Of a stretch of DNA of 64,000 bases, positions 56,061-64,000 are shown piece after piece. The position numbers and the translations under genes were made by a program. Origin of the DNA: Cyanobacteria bacterium FACHB-63. Lineage in GTDB: Bacteria > Cyanobacteriota > Cyanobacteriia > Leptolyngbyales > Leptolyngbyaceae. The notes below the pieces were generated by a model. The model was not told where the DNA came from, made no database searches, and saw only the letters and a list, made by a program, of their open reading frames with translations. Positions within the stretch are counted from its first letter, which is position 1; every line of letters begins with the position of its first letter. The stretch lies in assembly GCA_014695255.1 (NCBI GenBank), contig JACJNX010000028.1, positions 124,001 through 188,000 on the forward strand. Reading direction: 5' to 3'.

Positions 56061-57743
56061 TTACCTGCGATTTGGCTCGATCGCGATCGTTCCCATCGTT
56101 GCTGGATGCTGTAGATCCATCGGCAGCAGAATCGTGAACTGACTGCCTTCACCCTCTCTCGAATGCATCACGACTGTGCCCGAATGCAGTTCCGCCAGTT
56201 TTCTCGTCAGCGCCAGTCCTAGCCCTGTGCCCTCATGCTTGCGAGACAGCGAACCATCCACCTGCTGGAAAGGATGAAACAGAAGGTGCTGCTTGTCTTC
56301 GGGAATGCCAATCCCGTGATCCCAAACGGTGAGGTCGAGCATTTCACCGCACATTTTCACCGTTAGACCAATTTCGCCACCTTCGTTTGAAAACTTGATC
56401 GCATTCGACAGCAAGTTCAGCAACATTTGCCGCACTCGCAATTCATCCGCCATTAACGGCTCTAAACCCGGCTCGATCGACGAATGCAGCGTCAAGTCCT
56501 TTAATCGCGCTTGCTCAGTTACAAACGATAAAGTCTTCTCACACAATTCATCGACCACGATCGGCGCAAGCTCTAACCGCAATTGCCCTGCTTCCACTTT
56601 CGACAAGTCCAGCACATCGTTGATCAGACCTAACAAATGCTGTCCACTCTGATAAATCTGATGAATGTAAATCTGCTGTTTTGAGTTGAGAACACCGAAA
56701 ATCTGCTTTTGTAGAATCGACGAGAATCCCAAAACCGAAGTTAGGGGAGTTCGCAACTCATGCGACATATTTGCCAAGAAATCGGACTTCATCCGGCTAG
56801 CGCGTTCCAGTTCATTATTCTTTGCGGCAAGTTCTGCTTCGGTTTGCTTTTGCTGAGTGATATCGCGAGTAATGATCGAAACAGCAGTGGGCTGATTGTT
56901 TTCATCAAAAACTGGGCTGACCGACACCAAAGCCGGAAATAAATCACCATTGCGCCGCAAGCAAGTGACCTCTCCACTCCAACCGCCTGCGATCGCTTGA
57001 GCCGTTAATAGTTCTGTCTGCTTCCGCTCTGGATAAAACACAGCCGCGTGTGTCCCCACCAGCATTTCTTTCTGCCAATCAAAAATCCGGCTTGCGGCAG
57101 GATTGGCATAAAGAATTTTGCCGTCTAAGTCAGTAATCACCGTACTGTCATACGCAGATTCTACAGCGCGAGAAAAAATTTGCAGCTTCTTTTCGATGCG
57201 CTTGCGTTCTGTGACATCTCGCCCAATGCCCATCCCGCCAATTAATTCGTCGTGACGAAATAGAAGCTTCCCGTTCACTTCAAGATGAATTTCTGTGCCA
57301 CGTGAAGTCGTAAGCACAAATTCAAAGTCCCGGAGTTCGCCTGTTTCTACCAGGTTGGCGAAGGCTTGCGTTGTTCTATCCCGGTGCGGTGGAGAAACGA
57401 ATTCTAGATACGATCGCCCGATAATTTCTTCTTGCGAACATCCCAGCAGTTTTTGACCATATGAATTCACATAGGTCAATTGTCCCTCTAAGTCCACGGT
57501 GTAAACCATGTCGTTAGCAGTTTCAACATAGGCTCGGAACAGTTCTTCCGATTGGCTCAGGCTAATCTCCACAGAACCAATACGGAGAAGTTTGTCGGGA
57601 AGTGTGTGATTTGTCATTTCCACAAAATTACCAGGCTGAGGTGAGGAGCAAGAATCAGAACTAACTTGAATTGCAAACGATAAAGTAGAAAAATTAACAA
57701 TAACCTGCAAAGTAATTAAGGATGCTAGACAAAGGTCATTCAT
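56061..57743 (-). CDS. Two-PAS sensor histidine kinase
   Basis: The 560-residue kinase has two PAS/PAC domains, about residues 65-185 ([25 protein letters not shown]) and 195-310. A HisKA domain follows with His near 327 in [18 protein letters not shown], then an ATPase domain with [23 protein letters not shown] and [16 protein letters not shown]. No receiver follows. The first 40 residues include a hydrophobic stretch, [19 protein letters not shown], that could be a membrane anchor or an over-long start; the ATG at 57617 (MTNHTLPD) is an alternative that removes it. It leads lgt and cobM. Its signal is unknown. Confidence 0.87.
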   Translation of the reverse strand: MNDLCLASLITLQVIVNFSTLSFAIQVSSDSCSSPQPGNFVEMTNHTLPDKLLRIGSVEISLSQSEELFRAYVETANDMVYTVDLEGQLTYVNSYGQKLLGCSQEEIIGRSYLEFVSPPHRDRTTQAFANLVETGELRDFEFVLTTSRGTEIHLEVNGKLLFRHDELIGGMGIGRDVTERKRIEKKLQIFSRAVESAYDSTVITDLDGKILYANPAASRIFDWQKEMLVGTHAAVFYPERKQTELLTAQAIAGGWSGEVTCLRRNGDLFPALVSVSPVFDENNQPTAVSIITRDITQQKQTEAELAAKNNELERASRMKSDFLANMSHELRTPLTSVLGFSSILQKQIFGVLNSKQQIYIHQIYQSGQHLLGLINDVLDLSKVEAGQLRLELAPIVVDELCEKTLSFVTEQARLKDLTLHSSIEPGLEPLMADELRVRQMLLNLLSNAIKFSNEGGEIGLTVKMCGEMLDLTVWDHGIGIPEDKQHLLFHPFQQVDGSLSRKHEGTGLGLALTRKLAELHSGTVVMHSREGEGSQFTILLPMDLQHPATMGTIAIEPNRR

Positions 57744-58149
57744 CTTATCGCCCGTGCAGGCAAATGGCGAAACAATAGTGAATTTACTTAAATAGAGGCT
57801 GACATTCTAGAGCAGGTATTCTAAACGGCTTTGAAAGACAATTCAATTTCTGAAATCCTCATAGAAGTTTGTACCATGACCGCAGAACATAAAGCAGAGT
57901 TTATACGGATCATTCTTTAGGTAGATCTTCTAATTTGTTAAAAACAAGTCAGTAGTTTTACAAGGAATCACGAAAACTACACAAATCGGTGGGGCAATTC
58001 CCAGAGTGCGAAGGATGCAGTCTAGAATAGAAGACTGATGGAACGAATGCCCGGAGTTGCCTGGTGATTAGTGTCACTCAAGGAGTAAAATTCGCCTGCA
58101 TTTTGTTGATCTTACCGCCAAATTTTTGACAGTTTTTTATTCAGTTTCT
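57744..58149. other. Intergenic region upstream of rlmN
   Basis: This region of about 400 bp separates the divergent kinase and rlmN genes. It is AT-rich and holds presumably both promoters. I see no gene, RNA or strong hairpin in it. Confidence 0.4.
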
Positions 58150-59166
58150 ATGAAAGCCTTAGTGGGGGCATCCCTTCCAGAATTAACCGAGTGGGTCAGA
58201 GAGCAGCAGCAACCCGCCTATCGAGGACAGCAACTCCATCAATGGATTTATCAGCGAGGAGCACGATCGCTGTCTGAGATTTCCGTATTCCCGAAACAAT
58301 GGCGCTCCGATCTGGCAGATTGGGCGATCGGGCGATCAGAGATTTATCATCAAGCGAAGTCGATCGATGGCACCGTAAAATTCCTGTTGCGCCTAAGTGA
58401 CGGTCAAATTGTGGAAACGGTTGGCATTCCTAGCGATAAGCGCCTAACGGTGTGTGTGTCGTCTCAAGTGGGCTGTCCGATGGCATGTGATTTTTGCGCC
58501 ACTGGGAAAGGCGGTTTTAAGCGCAACTTGGAGCGCCACGAAATTGTCGATCAGGTTCTCACAGTGCAGGAAGTGTTTCAACAGCGCGTTAGCAATATTG
58601 TCTTTATGGGCATGGGTGAGCCGCTGTTGAATGTCGAGAATGTACTGGATGCGGTGCGATCGATGAATGAAGATATTGGCATCGGGCGGCGCTTCATCAC
58701 GATTTCTACGGTAGGAATTCCCGGTCGGATTCGTAAACTTGCGGATCATCAGCTTCAAGCAACGCTGGCTGTGAGTCTACACGCCTCGAATCAAATGGTG
58801 AGAGAACGCCTGATTCCGAGTGCGCGTCAATATCCGCTAGAAGCGCTTTTAGAGGAATGCCGCGAGTATGTGAAGCTTACAGGGCGGCGGGTGACGTTTG
58901 AATATATCTTGCTGGCGAGTGTGAACGACTGTCGTGACCATGCGATCGAGCTTGCGGATCATCTGCGTGGATTTCAGAGCCACGTCAATTTGATTCCGTA
59001 CAATCCGATTAGCGAAGCCGATTATCAAAGACCGGATCAGCGCCGAATTACTCAGTTTGTGAATGCGCTGAAAGATCGAAATATTGCGGTGAGCGTCCGT
59101 AAAACACGCGGTCTAGAAGCGGATGCAGCCTGTGGTCAGCTCCGGGCTTCGTTTGCGGGAGTTTAA
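58150..59166 (+). CDS. rlmN: 23S rRNA/tRNA adenine-C2 methyltransferase RlmN
   Basis: RlmN is a radical SAM enzyme that methylates C2 of adenine 2503 in 23S rRNA and A37 in some tRNAs. The protein of 338 residues shows the cluster motif [11 protein letters not shown] (about 108-118), MGMGEPLLN and [26 protein letters not shown] and LIPYNPI. The essential C-terminal Cys stands in [11 protein letters not shown] chose the ATG at 58150 ([12 protein letters not shown]); the longer frame begins at a TTG eight codons before. A clear terminator follows. Confidence 0.95.
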   Translation: MKALVGASLPELTEWVREQQQPAYRGQQLHQWIYQRGARSLSEISVFPKQWRSDLADWAIGRSEIYHQAKSIDGTVKFLLRLSDGQIVETVGIPSDKRLTVCVSSQVGCPMACDFCATGKGGFKRNLERHEIVDQVLTVQEVFQQRVSNIVFMGMGEPLLNVENVLDAVRSMNEDIGIGRRFITISTVGIPGRIRKLADHQLQATLAVSLHASNQMVRERLIPSARQYPLEALLEECREYVKLTGRRVTFEYILLASVNDCRDHAIELADHLRGFQSHVNLIPYNPISEADYQRPDQRRITQFVNALKDRNIAVSVRKTRGLEADAACGQLRASFAGV

Positions 59167-59170
59167 AAAT

Positions 59171-59199
59171 TGAAAGTCCTCACATTTTGAGGACTTTCA
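59171..59199. terminator. Bidirectional hairpin between rlmN and the zinc-ribbon gene
   Basis: TGAAAGTCCTCA (59171-59182) pairs perfectly with TGAGGACTTTCA (59188-59199) across a 5-base loop. AAAA borders both sides, so it can end both convergent genes, rlmN and the small zinc-ribbon gene. Confidence 0.8.
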
Positions 59200-59206
59200 A
59201 AAGAAT

Positions 59207-59386
59207 TTATCGACGTGCGTAGATTCCGGGTGCGTAAGCTTCGATGACTCTGGCTGTTCTAGAGCAAGTAATCATCAAATAATCGCATCGACCACACTGC
59301 GTCCGCGTCAATTGATCAGGTTCAATTTGAATTCGCTCGGCATGGTCACCACAATTCGGGCACCGAACAGCTTGAATGACTTGCAT
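59207..59386 (-). CDS. 59-residue zinc-ribbon protein
   Basis: This short gene encodes 59 residues. RCPNCGDHAER near the start and TQCGRCDYLMITCSRT in the middle supply the CxxC pairs of a zinc ribbon, and the end RVIEAYAPGIYARR is a conserved tail I recognise from small cyanobacterial proteins. Such proteins are sometimes labelled as PriA-like because of the zinc motif, but they contain no helicase domain. The function is unknown. The ATG is at 59386 and the stop at 59207-59209. A hairpin terminator lies just past the stop, supporting a real transcript. Confidence 0.8.
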   Translation of the reverse strand: MQVIQAVRCPNCGDHAERIQIEPDQLTRTQCGRCDYLMITCSRTARVIEAYAPGIYARR

Positions 59387-59780
59387 TTTAAATCCCTCGA
59401 TACGATCGCTAAATCAAAACATTAATAATTTGAGCCTTGAGCGACTGATGTTCGCTCAACAGTCTGTAGTGAGTACTACTAAATTTGCGACGACTGCGCA
59501 GACTGTTGTAGCGAATTACTTCTTATTATCAGCAGTAAAAAAGTTCAGTCGCTTCAGAGTTCATCCATATTCTAGCGTCGGCAAATTGAGGGATCACCTA
59601 TCTACAGGGTGATCCCCGGCTTGATGATAATTTCTATTTAGCTGTAAATTATCCACGAAGGGCTACTTAAATATCTAATTTTCCTTAAAGAAAGTAGCGT
59701 GGAAATTCTATAAATTTGAGCAATTTCTATCAGCGAGAATCAGTATTTTTGCTGTAGGATTTCGCGTTTCTGCATGTTTT
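59387..59780. other. Gene-free region with two inverted repeats
   Basis: This 394-bp gap lies upstream of the zinc-ribbon gene. An imperfect 16-bp inverted repeat with a one-base bulge spans 59451-59466 and 59499-59515. A second, GGGATCACC at 59590-59598 with GGTGATCCC at 59608-59616, has a 9-base loop. The first could be a leader structure of the zinc-ribbon transcript. A 78-residue open frame here looks spurious. Confidence 0.5.
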
Positions 59781-60485
59781 CTATGGTGCTGAACAGTCCT
59801 GCGTCGTGCCGGACTGTGGCTCGACAATCACTTGTTTGATTCCAGAAATCCGAATGACCTGGCTTACGGCTAATTTTGCCCGATCGCTAGCCTTGTCTAA
59901 AATTCCGTCCGCACAAGCCGCAAGCTGAATCTTTTTAAGCGCTTCTTCTTGAGCTAATTTCTGTAAGTTGGGGGCAACATCTGGACCCAAGCCAAGAAGC
60001 CCACGGTTGTAGTCGTAAACGCTCGATCGCGTCACATCAATTTTTTTGTCTAAAATCTTGGGTGCAGGGAGCTGCAATCGAACCGTATCGCCCGTAATCT
60101 TCACATCTTGAGCGGTTAGCCCGCTTAGGTCAACGCCTGCTCGAACCTCTCCTCGCGCAATGTATAACAGCTTTGTTGTTCCAATCACCATGCCTGCGAT
60201 CGTGGCATCCTGCTGCGTCGGCACCACTGCTTCCATTGTGAAAACAGCCGTTGTCAGTTCGCTCACTTGCCGAACTTGCTGAATTACCACTGATCGGGTT
60301 TCGACTTTGGGTTCTGGTGGCTTAGCATCTACTAGCGATTTAAGCTGAGCGAAAAACTGATCGCCCGATCGCAAAAACCCAGTCACGAGAACAGCACTCA
60401 ACATGAGTCCGCTTCCCGTTAACATCCAGCTAATATTTTTGAACACGCTGCCCGCTCCTGACTTGTGGCGATCTTTGTTTCGCAT
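59781..60485 (-). CDS. DUF4230 protein, membrane-anchored
   Basis: The 234-residue protein has one N-terminal membrane helix (MLTGSGLMLSAVLVTGFL, about residues 20-38) and an exported DUF4230 domain. That domain has VIQQVRQVSELTTAVFTMEAVV, TKLLYIARGEVRAGVDLSGL and VRLQLPAPKILDKKIDVTRS, which are typical of the family. The C-terminal helix region contains AQEEALKKIQLAACADGILDKA. The function is unknown. I chose the ATG at 60485 over a TTG four codons earlier. It is divergent from clpS. Confidence 0.85.
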   Translation of the reverse strand: MRNKDRHKSGAGSVFKNISWMLTGSGLMLSAVLVTGFLRSGDQFFAQLKSLVDAKPPEPKVETRSVVIQQVRQVSELTTAVFTMEAVVPTQQDATIAGMVIGTTKLLYIARGEVRAGVDLSGLTAQDVKITGDTVRLQLPAPKILDKKIDVTRSSVYDYNRGLLGLGPDVAPNLQKLAQEEALKKIQLAACADGILDKASDRAKLAVSQVIRISGIKQVIVEPQSGTTQDCSAP

Positions 60486-60604
60486 CGTCTGATTCAAATA
60501 TCTCTAGCTTAGGACAAGCTTACTATTTCAAAACTGAGCGACTTCGTGAAGACTGAATTAGAATTTGGTAATAAATTTAGTGAATTAAGCCCTTACTGAG
60601 AGTT

Positions 60605-60925
60605 ATGACGAGCGTTTTTGTCAATTCAGCTTCAATGACGGCGGGAGGCACGACTCTTGAGAAAACCAGTCAAACGACTCGCCAAACTTATCCGAACTAC
60701 AAGGTAATCGTTCTCGACGACGATTTCAACACATTTGAGCACGTCGCTAAATGCCTGATGCAGTATATTCCAAAAATGACCAGCGATCGCGCCTGGAAGC
60801 TGACCAATCAGGTGCATTTTGAAGGACAAGCGATCGTTTGGACAGGCCCACTAGAACAAGCGGAACTCTATCATATGCAGTTAACTGTCGAAGGCTTAAC
60901 AATGGCTCCCTTGGAGCAAGCATGA
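60605..60925 (+). CDS. clpS: Clp protease adaptor ClpS
   Basis: ClpS binds N-degron substrates and hands them to ClpAP/ClpC. The 106-residue protein has a 30-residue flexible head, then YPNYKVIVLDDDFNTFEHVAKCLMQYIP, the core of the adaptor with the DDDFNTF element for substrate contact. WKLTNQVHFEGQAIVWTGPLEQAELYHMQL follows. Cyanobacteria often have two ClpS forms; this one has the canonical substrate loop. Its stop overlaps the start of the DUF2103 gene by 4 bp (ATGA), so the two are coupled. Confidence 0.93.
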   Translation: MTSVFVNSASMTAGGTTLEKTSQTTRQTYPNYKVIVLDDDFNTFEHVAKCLMQYIPKMTSDRAWKLTNQVHFEGQAIVWTGPLEQAELYHMQLTVEGLTMAPLEQA

Positions 60926-61212
60926 AAAACAAACAGGGGCGGCTAGTGCTGACGCACTCGACCTACATTCCGGGGTTGATTGCAATGCTTGAGAAGCTAA
61001 TCCAGGTGGAGGGAATCCAGACCGTTACGCCAGCGGTAATTGGGTCGGTGCGCTCTCATTCTCCCCAGTTTAAGCTCAAAATTTCTGTGCCCATCAGGGG
61101 CGGGTTCAAGGCGATCGCACGTCAAGGTAAATCAGTTCAAGAGGTTTTCATTCTCACGACGCTGAACCAAGACCAGCTTGAAAGCGCGATCGCCTTGCTA
61201 AACGGTAAGTGA
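60922..61212 (+). CDS. DUF2103 protein
   Basis: The 96-residue protein of the cyanobacterial DUF2103 family reads GRLVLTHSTYIPGLIAMLEKL, then VEGIQTVTPAVIGSVRSHSP and KISVPIRGGFKAIARQGKSVQEVFI. The function is not known; its coupling to clpS suggests a connection with protein turnover, but this is inference. The ATG at 60922 overlaps the clpS stop; the frame is open further upstream inside clpS but that part has no meaning as protein. Confidence 0.85.
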   Translation: MKNKQGRLVLTHSTYIPGLIAMLEKLIQVEGIQTVTPAVIGSVRSHSPQFKLKISVPIRGGFKAIARQGKSVQEVFILTTLNQDQLESAIALLNGK

Positions 61213-61228
61213 CCACTCACTCGAGTCA

Positions 61229-61555
61229 CTATTCCGCTTGCTGTTGAGTCGAGGCAATTCGATGTAGCGGTAGGCTCAGCGCACAGGAGAAGGTGAGGAG
61301 GTAGGAAATTACGCCTGTCCACTTGAGGCTCAGCATACAGACCTCCCAATCTGGGCAAATCCATTTCTGTGCCCCAATCGCGACGCAATGTACAATCCAA
61401 TAGGCAAACGCCATCGAAAATAGAACCTGATCGGCAATATCAGCGTCTTCTGTCTCTGCTTGCTTTTTATTGTTATTGCACAAAACATAGAGTCCGAGGA
61501 CGCTGGCAAAGAACGAAGCAAGGTTCAAATAGTCGTGCCAATTTGAATGAGCCAT
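61229..61555 (-). CDS. Small membrane protein of unknown function
   Basis: The 108-residue protein has three hydrophobic helices: LASFFASVLGLYVLC (about 11-25), LFSMAFAYWIVHCVAIG (about 44-60) and WTGVISYLLTFSCALSLPL (about 78-97). The end is hydrophilic. I recognise no family. The ATG at 61555 (MAHSNWHDYLN) is preferred to a longer frame opening at 61651. It is convergent with the clpS-DUF2103 pair, 16 bp from its end. Confidence 0.65.
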   Translation of the reverse strand: MAHSNWHDYLNLASFFASVLGLYVLCNNNKKQAETEDADIADQVLFSMAFAYWIVHCVAIGAQKWICPDWEVCMLSLKWTGVISYLLTFSCALSLPLHRIASTQQQAE

Positions 61556-61693
61556 AGTGCGTGTATAAGACGGGTTTAAGTCATGAATCAGTCTAAAGGA
61601 TGAAACGTCTACTGCTCTAGAAAGTCTTACAAATAGCAATAATGAACGCAATTTTTTAACAAAACTACAGATAGAAATCGATCGTTTTTTTGC

Positions 61694-62611
61694 ATGAATT
61701 TGCCCCTAATTTACCATCCCAATTACGTTGCACCGTTGCCGCGGGATCATCGCTTTCCGATGGAGAAATTTAAGAAACTTTACGAGATGCTTCTAAATGA
61801 TCGAGTTGCTGATCCCGCACAATTTCATAGTCCTGAATGTCCCCCACAAACTTGGATCGAACTCGTTCATGCGTCCGAATATGTCAGCGCTTACTGTGCC
61901 GGAACCCTTGATGCGAAAGCGCAGCGGCGCATCGGGTTGCCGTGGAGTCCTGAACTGGTAAATCGGACTTGTACCGCAGTCGGCGGAACAATTCTCACTG
62001 CCAAACTTGCGTTGCAATATGGTTTAGCTTGTAATACTGCGGGTGGAACTCATCATGCTTTTCCCGATTATGGGTCGGGATTTTGTATTTTTAACGATTT
62101 AGCGATCGCCTCTCGCGTCTTACAGCAATTAGGGCTAGTTAGAAGAATTTTAATTGTCGATTTAGATGTGCATCAAGGCGATGGCACGGCATTTATTTTT
62201 CAATCTGATCTGAGTGTTTTTACGTTCTCAATGCACTGCGAAATTAACTTTCCTGGAACAAAACAGCAAAGTGATTTAGATGTTCCGTTAGCAGAAGGCA
62301 TGGAAGACGATGAATACTTACAAACTTTGGCAGAATATTTGCCCGACTTGCTATCAGAAATTAAGCCTGATTTGGTGCTGTACGATGCGGGAGTTGATCC
62401 ACACTGGGGCGATCGTTTAGGCAAACTCGCACTCACAGATTCAGGACTATACCGTCGGGAAATGCAAGTTTTAACGACCTGCGTTTCGCAAGGCTATCCG
62501 GTTGCTTGTGTGATCGGAGGCGGATACGCAGAAGACATGGATGAACTCGTTTATCGCCATTCGATCGTGCATCGGGCTGCTAGCGATGTCTTTCGACAAT
62601 ACCGCTTGTAG
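61694..62611 (+). CDS. Histone-deacetylase-family amidohydrolase
   Basis: The 305-residue zinc enzyme of the arginase/deacetylase fold has GGTHHAFPDYGSGFCIFND with the catalytic His pair, ILIVDLDVHQGDGTAFIF with the zinc-binding Asp and His, and DAGVDPHWGDRLGKLALT with the second Asp. Bacterial members deacetylate polyamines, acetoin-like compounds or proteins; the substrate here is unknown. The ATG at 61694 gives MNLPLIYHPNYVAPLP, the normal beginning. It is divergent from the small membrane protein gene. Confidence 0.9.
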   Translation: MNLPLIYHPNYVAPLPRDHRFPMEKFKKLYEMLLNDRVADPAQFHSPECPPQTWIELVHASEYVSAYCAGTLDAKAQRRIGLPWSPELVNRTCTAVGGTILTAKLALQYGLACNTAGGTHHAFPDYGSGFCIFNDLAIASRVLQQLGLVRRILIVDLDVHQGDGTAFIFQSDLSVFTFSMHCEINFPGTKQQSDLDVPLAEGMEDDEYLQTLAEYLPDLLSEIKPDLVLYDAGVDPHWGDRLGKLALTDSGLYRREMQVLTTCVSQGYPVACVIGGGYAEDMDELVYRHSIVHRAASDVFRQYRL

Positions 62612-62666
62612 GTTTTTGAGGAATGGGTCGATCGCAGATTGAAGCCTTCCATTAACCTATACGCAA

Positions 62667-63200
62667 ATGATTATGCCTTTAAACTACAGAACGCTTCTTC
62701 CAGTTGTTGTGCTGACCCTTGCTACAATTGCGGCTCCGCCAACGATCGCAGTTTCCGCGCCTGTTCCCACTTCCCCCATGCAAGAATTTTCCTTCTCTCG
62801 AATGGGTATTGGCGGGATCAAACTGGGAATGAAAGCCTCTGAAGTGCAGCGTAGACTGGGTAAACCATTAAAAATGAAATCAGAGAAGTCTCCTTGTTGT
62901 GGAGTACTGCTGCGCTGGCAGTATGCAGAGTTTGAAGTCCGGTTGGAAGTACCAGAAGGAGCGAATCAAGAGCGCAACGCATCGGTCTATTCCATCTCAA
63001 CCCGAAGCGCCAAAGTTGCCACCCTAGAAAATGTTCGAGTGGGCGATCGTCGCAGTAAAGTCATGCAAGTGTATGGAACACCCAGCACGACGATTCAGGA
63101 CAGAATCTTTTACAGCAATGATGCGAACGCTTCGCTATTGATGCTTCGATTTAAGAACGATCGTGTTGTCGAAATCATTGCGAACACTCAGCTAAATTAA
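62667..63200 (+). CDS. Secreted protein of unknown function, SmpA/OmlA-like repeat
   Basis: The 177-residue precursor has a signal peptide (about residues 1-29, cleavage near AVSAPV). The mature part shows two similar units: GIGGIKLGMKASEVQRRLGKP (about 50-70) and ENVRVGDRRSKVMQVYGTP (about 118-136). This G-x-K/R-x-x-x-V-x-x-x-x-G-x-P pattern is that of the small alpha/beta domain in SmpA/OmlA-type and related envelope proteins. The role is unknown. It follows the deacetylase-like gene by 55 bp and precedes another secreted protein. Confidence 0.7.
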   Translation: MIMPLNYRTLLPVVVLTLATIAAPPTIAVSAPVPTSPMQEFSFSRMGIGGIKLGMKASEVQRRLGKPLKMKSEKSPCCGVLLRWQYAEFEVRLEVPEGANQERNASVYSISTRSAKVATLENVRVGDRRSKVMQVYGTPSTTIQDRIFYSNDANASLLMLRFKNDRVVEIIANTQLN

Positions 63201-63274
63201 TATCGTTAATAAAAAAGCTGAAACTTTCTCTCTGGCAAATCATCTATGAGTACAGCGATAGTTCTTACCACACA

Positions 63275-63937
63275 ATGAAAGCAGTTCTTCGGAACACGGT
63301 CTTTATGACCCTGCTGTTCCTCTCAGCAACGTTTTCTGCTCAAGCAGAACAACCGTTGCGACCTCAGCCTCGCACCTTCAATTTTCAATGTAGTCAGGGC
63401 AAGCAGTTTCGCGCCACATTTATCAGGAAACGCGCTCTGGTTAGATTGGCAAACGGTCAACAATTAGTCATGCAGCAGATTCGCAGTGGCTCCGGTATTC
63501 GGTATCAATCCGGCGAATACATATTCTACGGCAAAGGCAATCAAGCGACCATTACCAAAGCGAATCAGCCCTTCTACCAAGACTGCAAAACAATGACTCC
63601 TGCTGCCTCGAATACGGTTTCTGGAACGGTGAGCTATCGAGAACGAATTGCTTTACCGCCAGACGCGATCGTCAAAGTTCAGCTTCAGGATATCAGTCGG
63701 ACAGATGCTCCTGCGGTGACGCTGGCAGAACAAACTATCCAGACTCAAGGGCAGCAAGTTCCAATTCCATTCGCGCTGAAGTACGATCCGTCTAAAATTC
63801 GAGAAGGTAATGTCTACACGGTTCGCGCTCAAATTTTAGTCAACGATCGCCTTGTGTTTACCAGCGACACAATCTATCGCGTTCTAACCAAAGACAGCCC
63901 ATCTCAGGTTCAGATTCAAGTGCGATCAACGAAGTAG
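63275..63937 (+). CDS. Secreted MliC-YbaY fusion protein
   Basis: The 220-residue precursor has a signal peptide of about 24 residues ending in FSAQA. Residues about 35-110 resemble MliC, the periplasmic inhibitor of C-type lysozyme: FNFQCSQGKQFRATFIRKRA, LVMQQIRSGSGIRYQSGEY and a second Cys in FYQDCKTM. Residues about 113-215 resemble the YbaY domain: VSGTVSYRERIALPPDAIVKV and IPFALKYDPSKIREGNVYTV. It has no lipobox Cys. The first half suggests protection of peptidoglycan from lysozyme, inferred from family only. A strong terminator follows, so this gene is the end of a unit. Confidence 0.75.
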   Translation: MKAVLRNTVFMTLLFLSATFSAQAEQPLRPQPRTFNFQCSQGKQFRATFIRKRALVRLANGQQLVMQQIRSGSGIRYQSGEYIFYGKGNQATITKANQPFYQDCKTMTPAASNTVSGTVSYRERIALPPDAIVKVQLQDISRTDAPAVTLAEQTIQTQGQQVPIPFALKYDPSKIREGNVYTVRAQILVNDRLVFTSDTIYRVLTKDSPSQVQIQVRSTK

Positions 63938-63953
63938 ATTTGTAAACCAATAC

Positions 63954-63991
63954 AAAAAAACGGGGTCTGCGAAACGCTTCCCCGTTTTTTT
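63954..63991 (+). terminator. Rho-independent terminator after the MliC-YbaY gene
   Basis: AAAAAAACGGGG (63954-63965) pairs with CCCCGTTTTTTT (63980-63991), giving a 12-bp stem with a 14-base loop and a T-run. It works in both directions. Confidence 0.88.
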
Positions 63992-64000
63992 GATTGAAAC

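Noticed and set aside
59376-59612. Plus-strand 78-codon frame upstream of the zinc-ribbon gene
   Set aside because: No family, odd composition, and it covers the inverted repeats and promoter of the opposite gene.

Overview
The window reads as a piece of a cyanobacterial chromosome. It carries psaK (photosystem I), nblS, a probable Rre1/Ycf29-type regulator, a CCB-type cytochrome b6f assembly factor, Ycf52-like GNAT, DUF3155, DUF3685 and DUF2103 proteins, and the octamer GCGATCGC (HIP1) recurs throughout. The gene set fits a filamentous Leptolyngbya-like lineage, but no rRNA is present to prove this. I see no rRNA, tRNA, CRISPR array or intact insertion sequence.

Layout. 1-21.7 kb is mostly core genome: avtA (cut by the window edge), rimM, a five-PAS hybrid kinase, psaK, folP, a stomatin-like protein, a REC-DUF3685 protein behind a large alpha-repeat membrane protein, a Fur-family regulator, a PadR (Pex-like) regulator behind a cluster of GAGTTGT motifs, a CCB factor, a GAF histidine kinase, an SLH-domain outer-membrane protein, an MGME1-like nuclease, hrcA and a rhodanese. 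21.8-28.3 kb is an accessory island in decay: a PIN toxin-antitoxin pair with a frameshifted toxin, an MmeI-like methyltransferase/nuclease broken by one frameshift and two amber codons, an Uma2 nuclease, and an unknown gene broken by a 28-bp tandem duplication. Three arrays of a degenerate 7-bp repeat lie in it. 28.3-37 kb holds a folK-nudix-photolyase operon, ppk2, ynfA, a transporter/HD-domain group and small unknown genes. 37-40 kb has recQ, a HEPN/MNT pair with a ruined HEPN toxin, and an intact VapBC pair. 40-64 kb is core again: ureC, a GH65 phosphorylase, a ferredoxin-like protein, an Rre1-like regulator, purD-nblS, ribBA, argC, a kinase-lgt-cobM group, rlmN, a 59-residue zinc ribbon protein, clpS-DUF2103, a histone-deacetylase-like enzyme and two secreted proteins.

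Themes. Signal transduction is dense: four histidine kinases and two receiver-domain proteins, including NblS and candidates for the Hik2 and Rre1 stress regulators. Folate synthesis is split between folP and folK. Tail-to-tail gene pairs often overlap by a few bases. The least explained structure is the set of heptad-repeat arrays: two of them, in opposite orientation, flank the toxin-antitoxin and methyltransferase genes, and the second and third are homologous copies that carry the 3' end of the same unknown gene.
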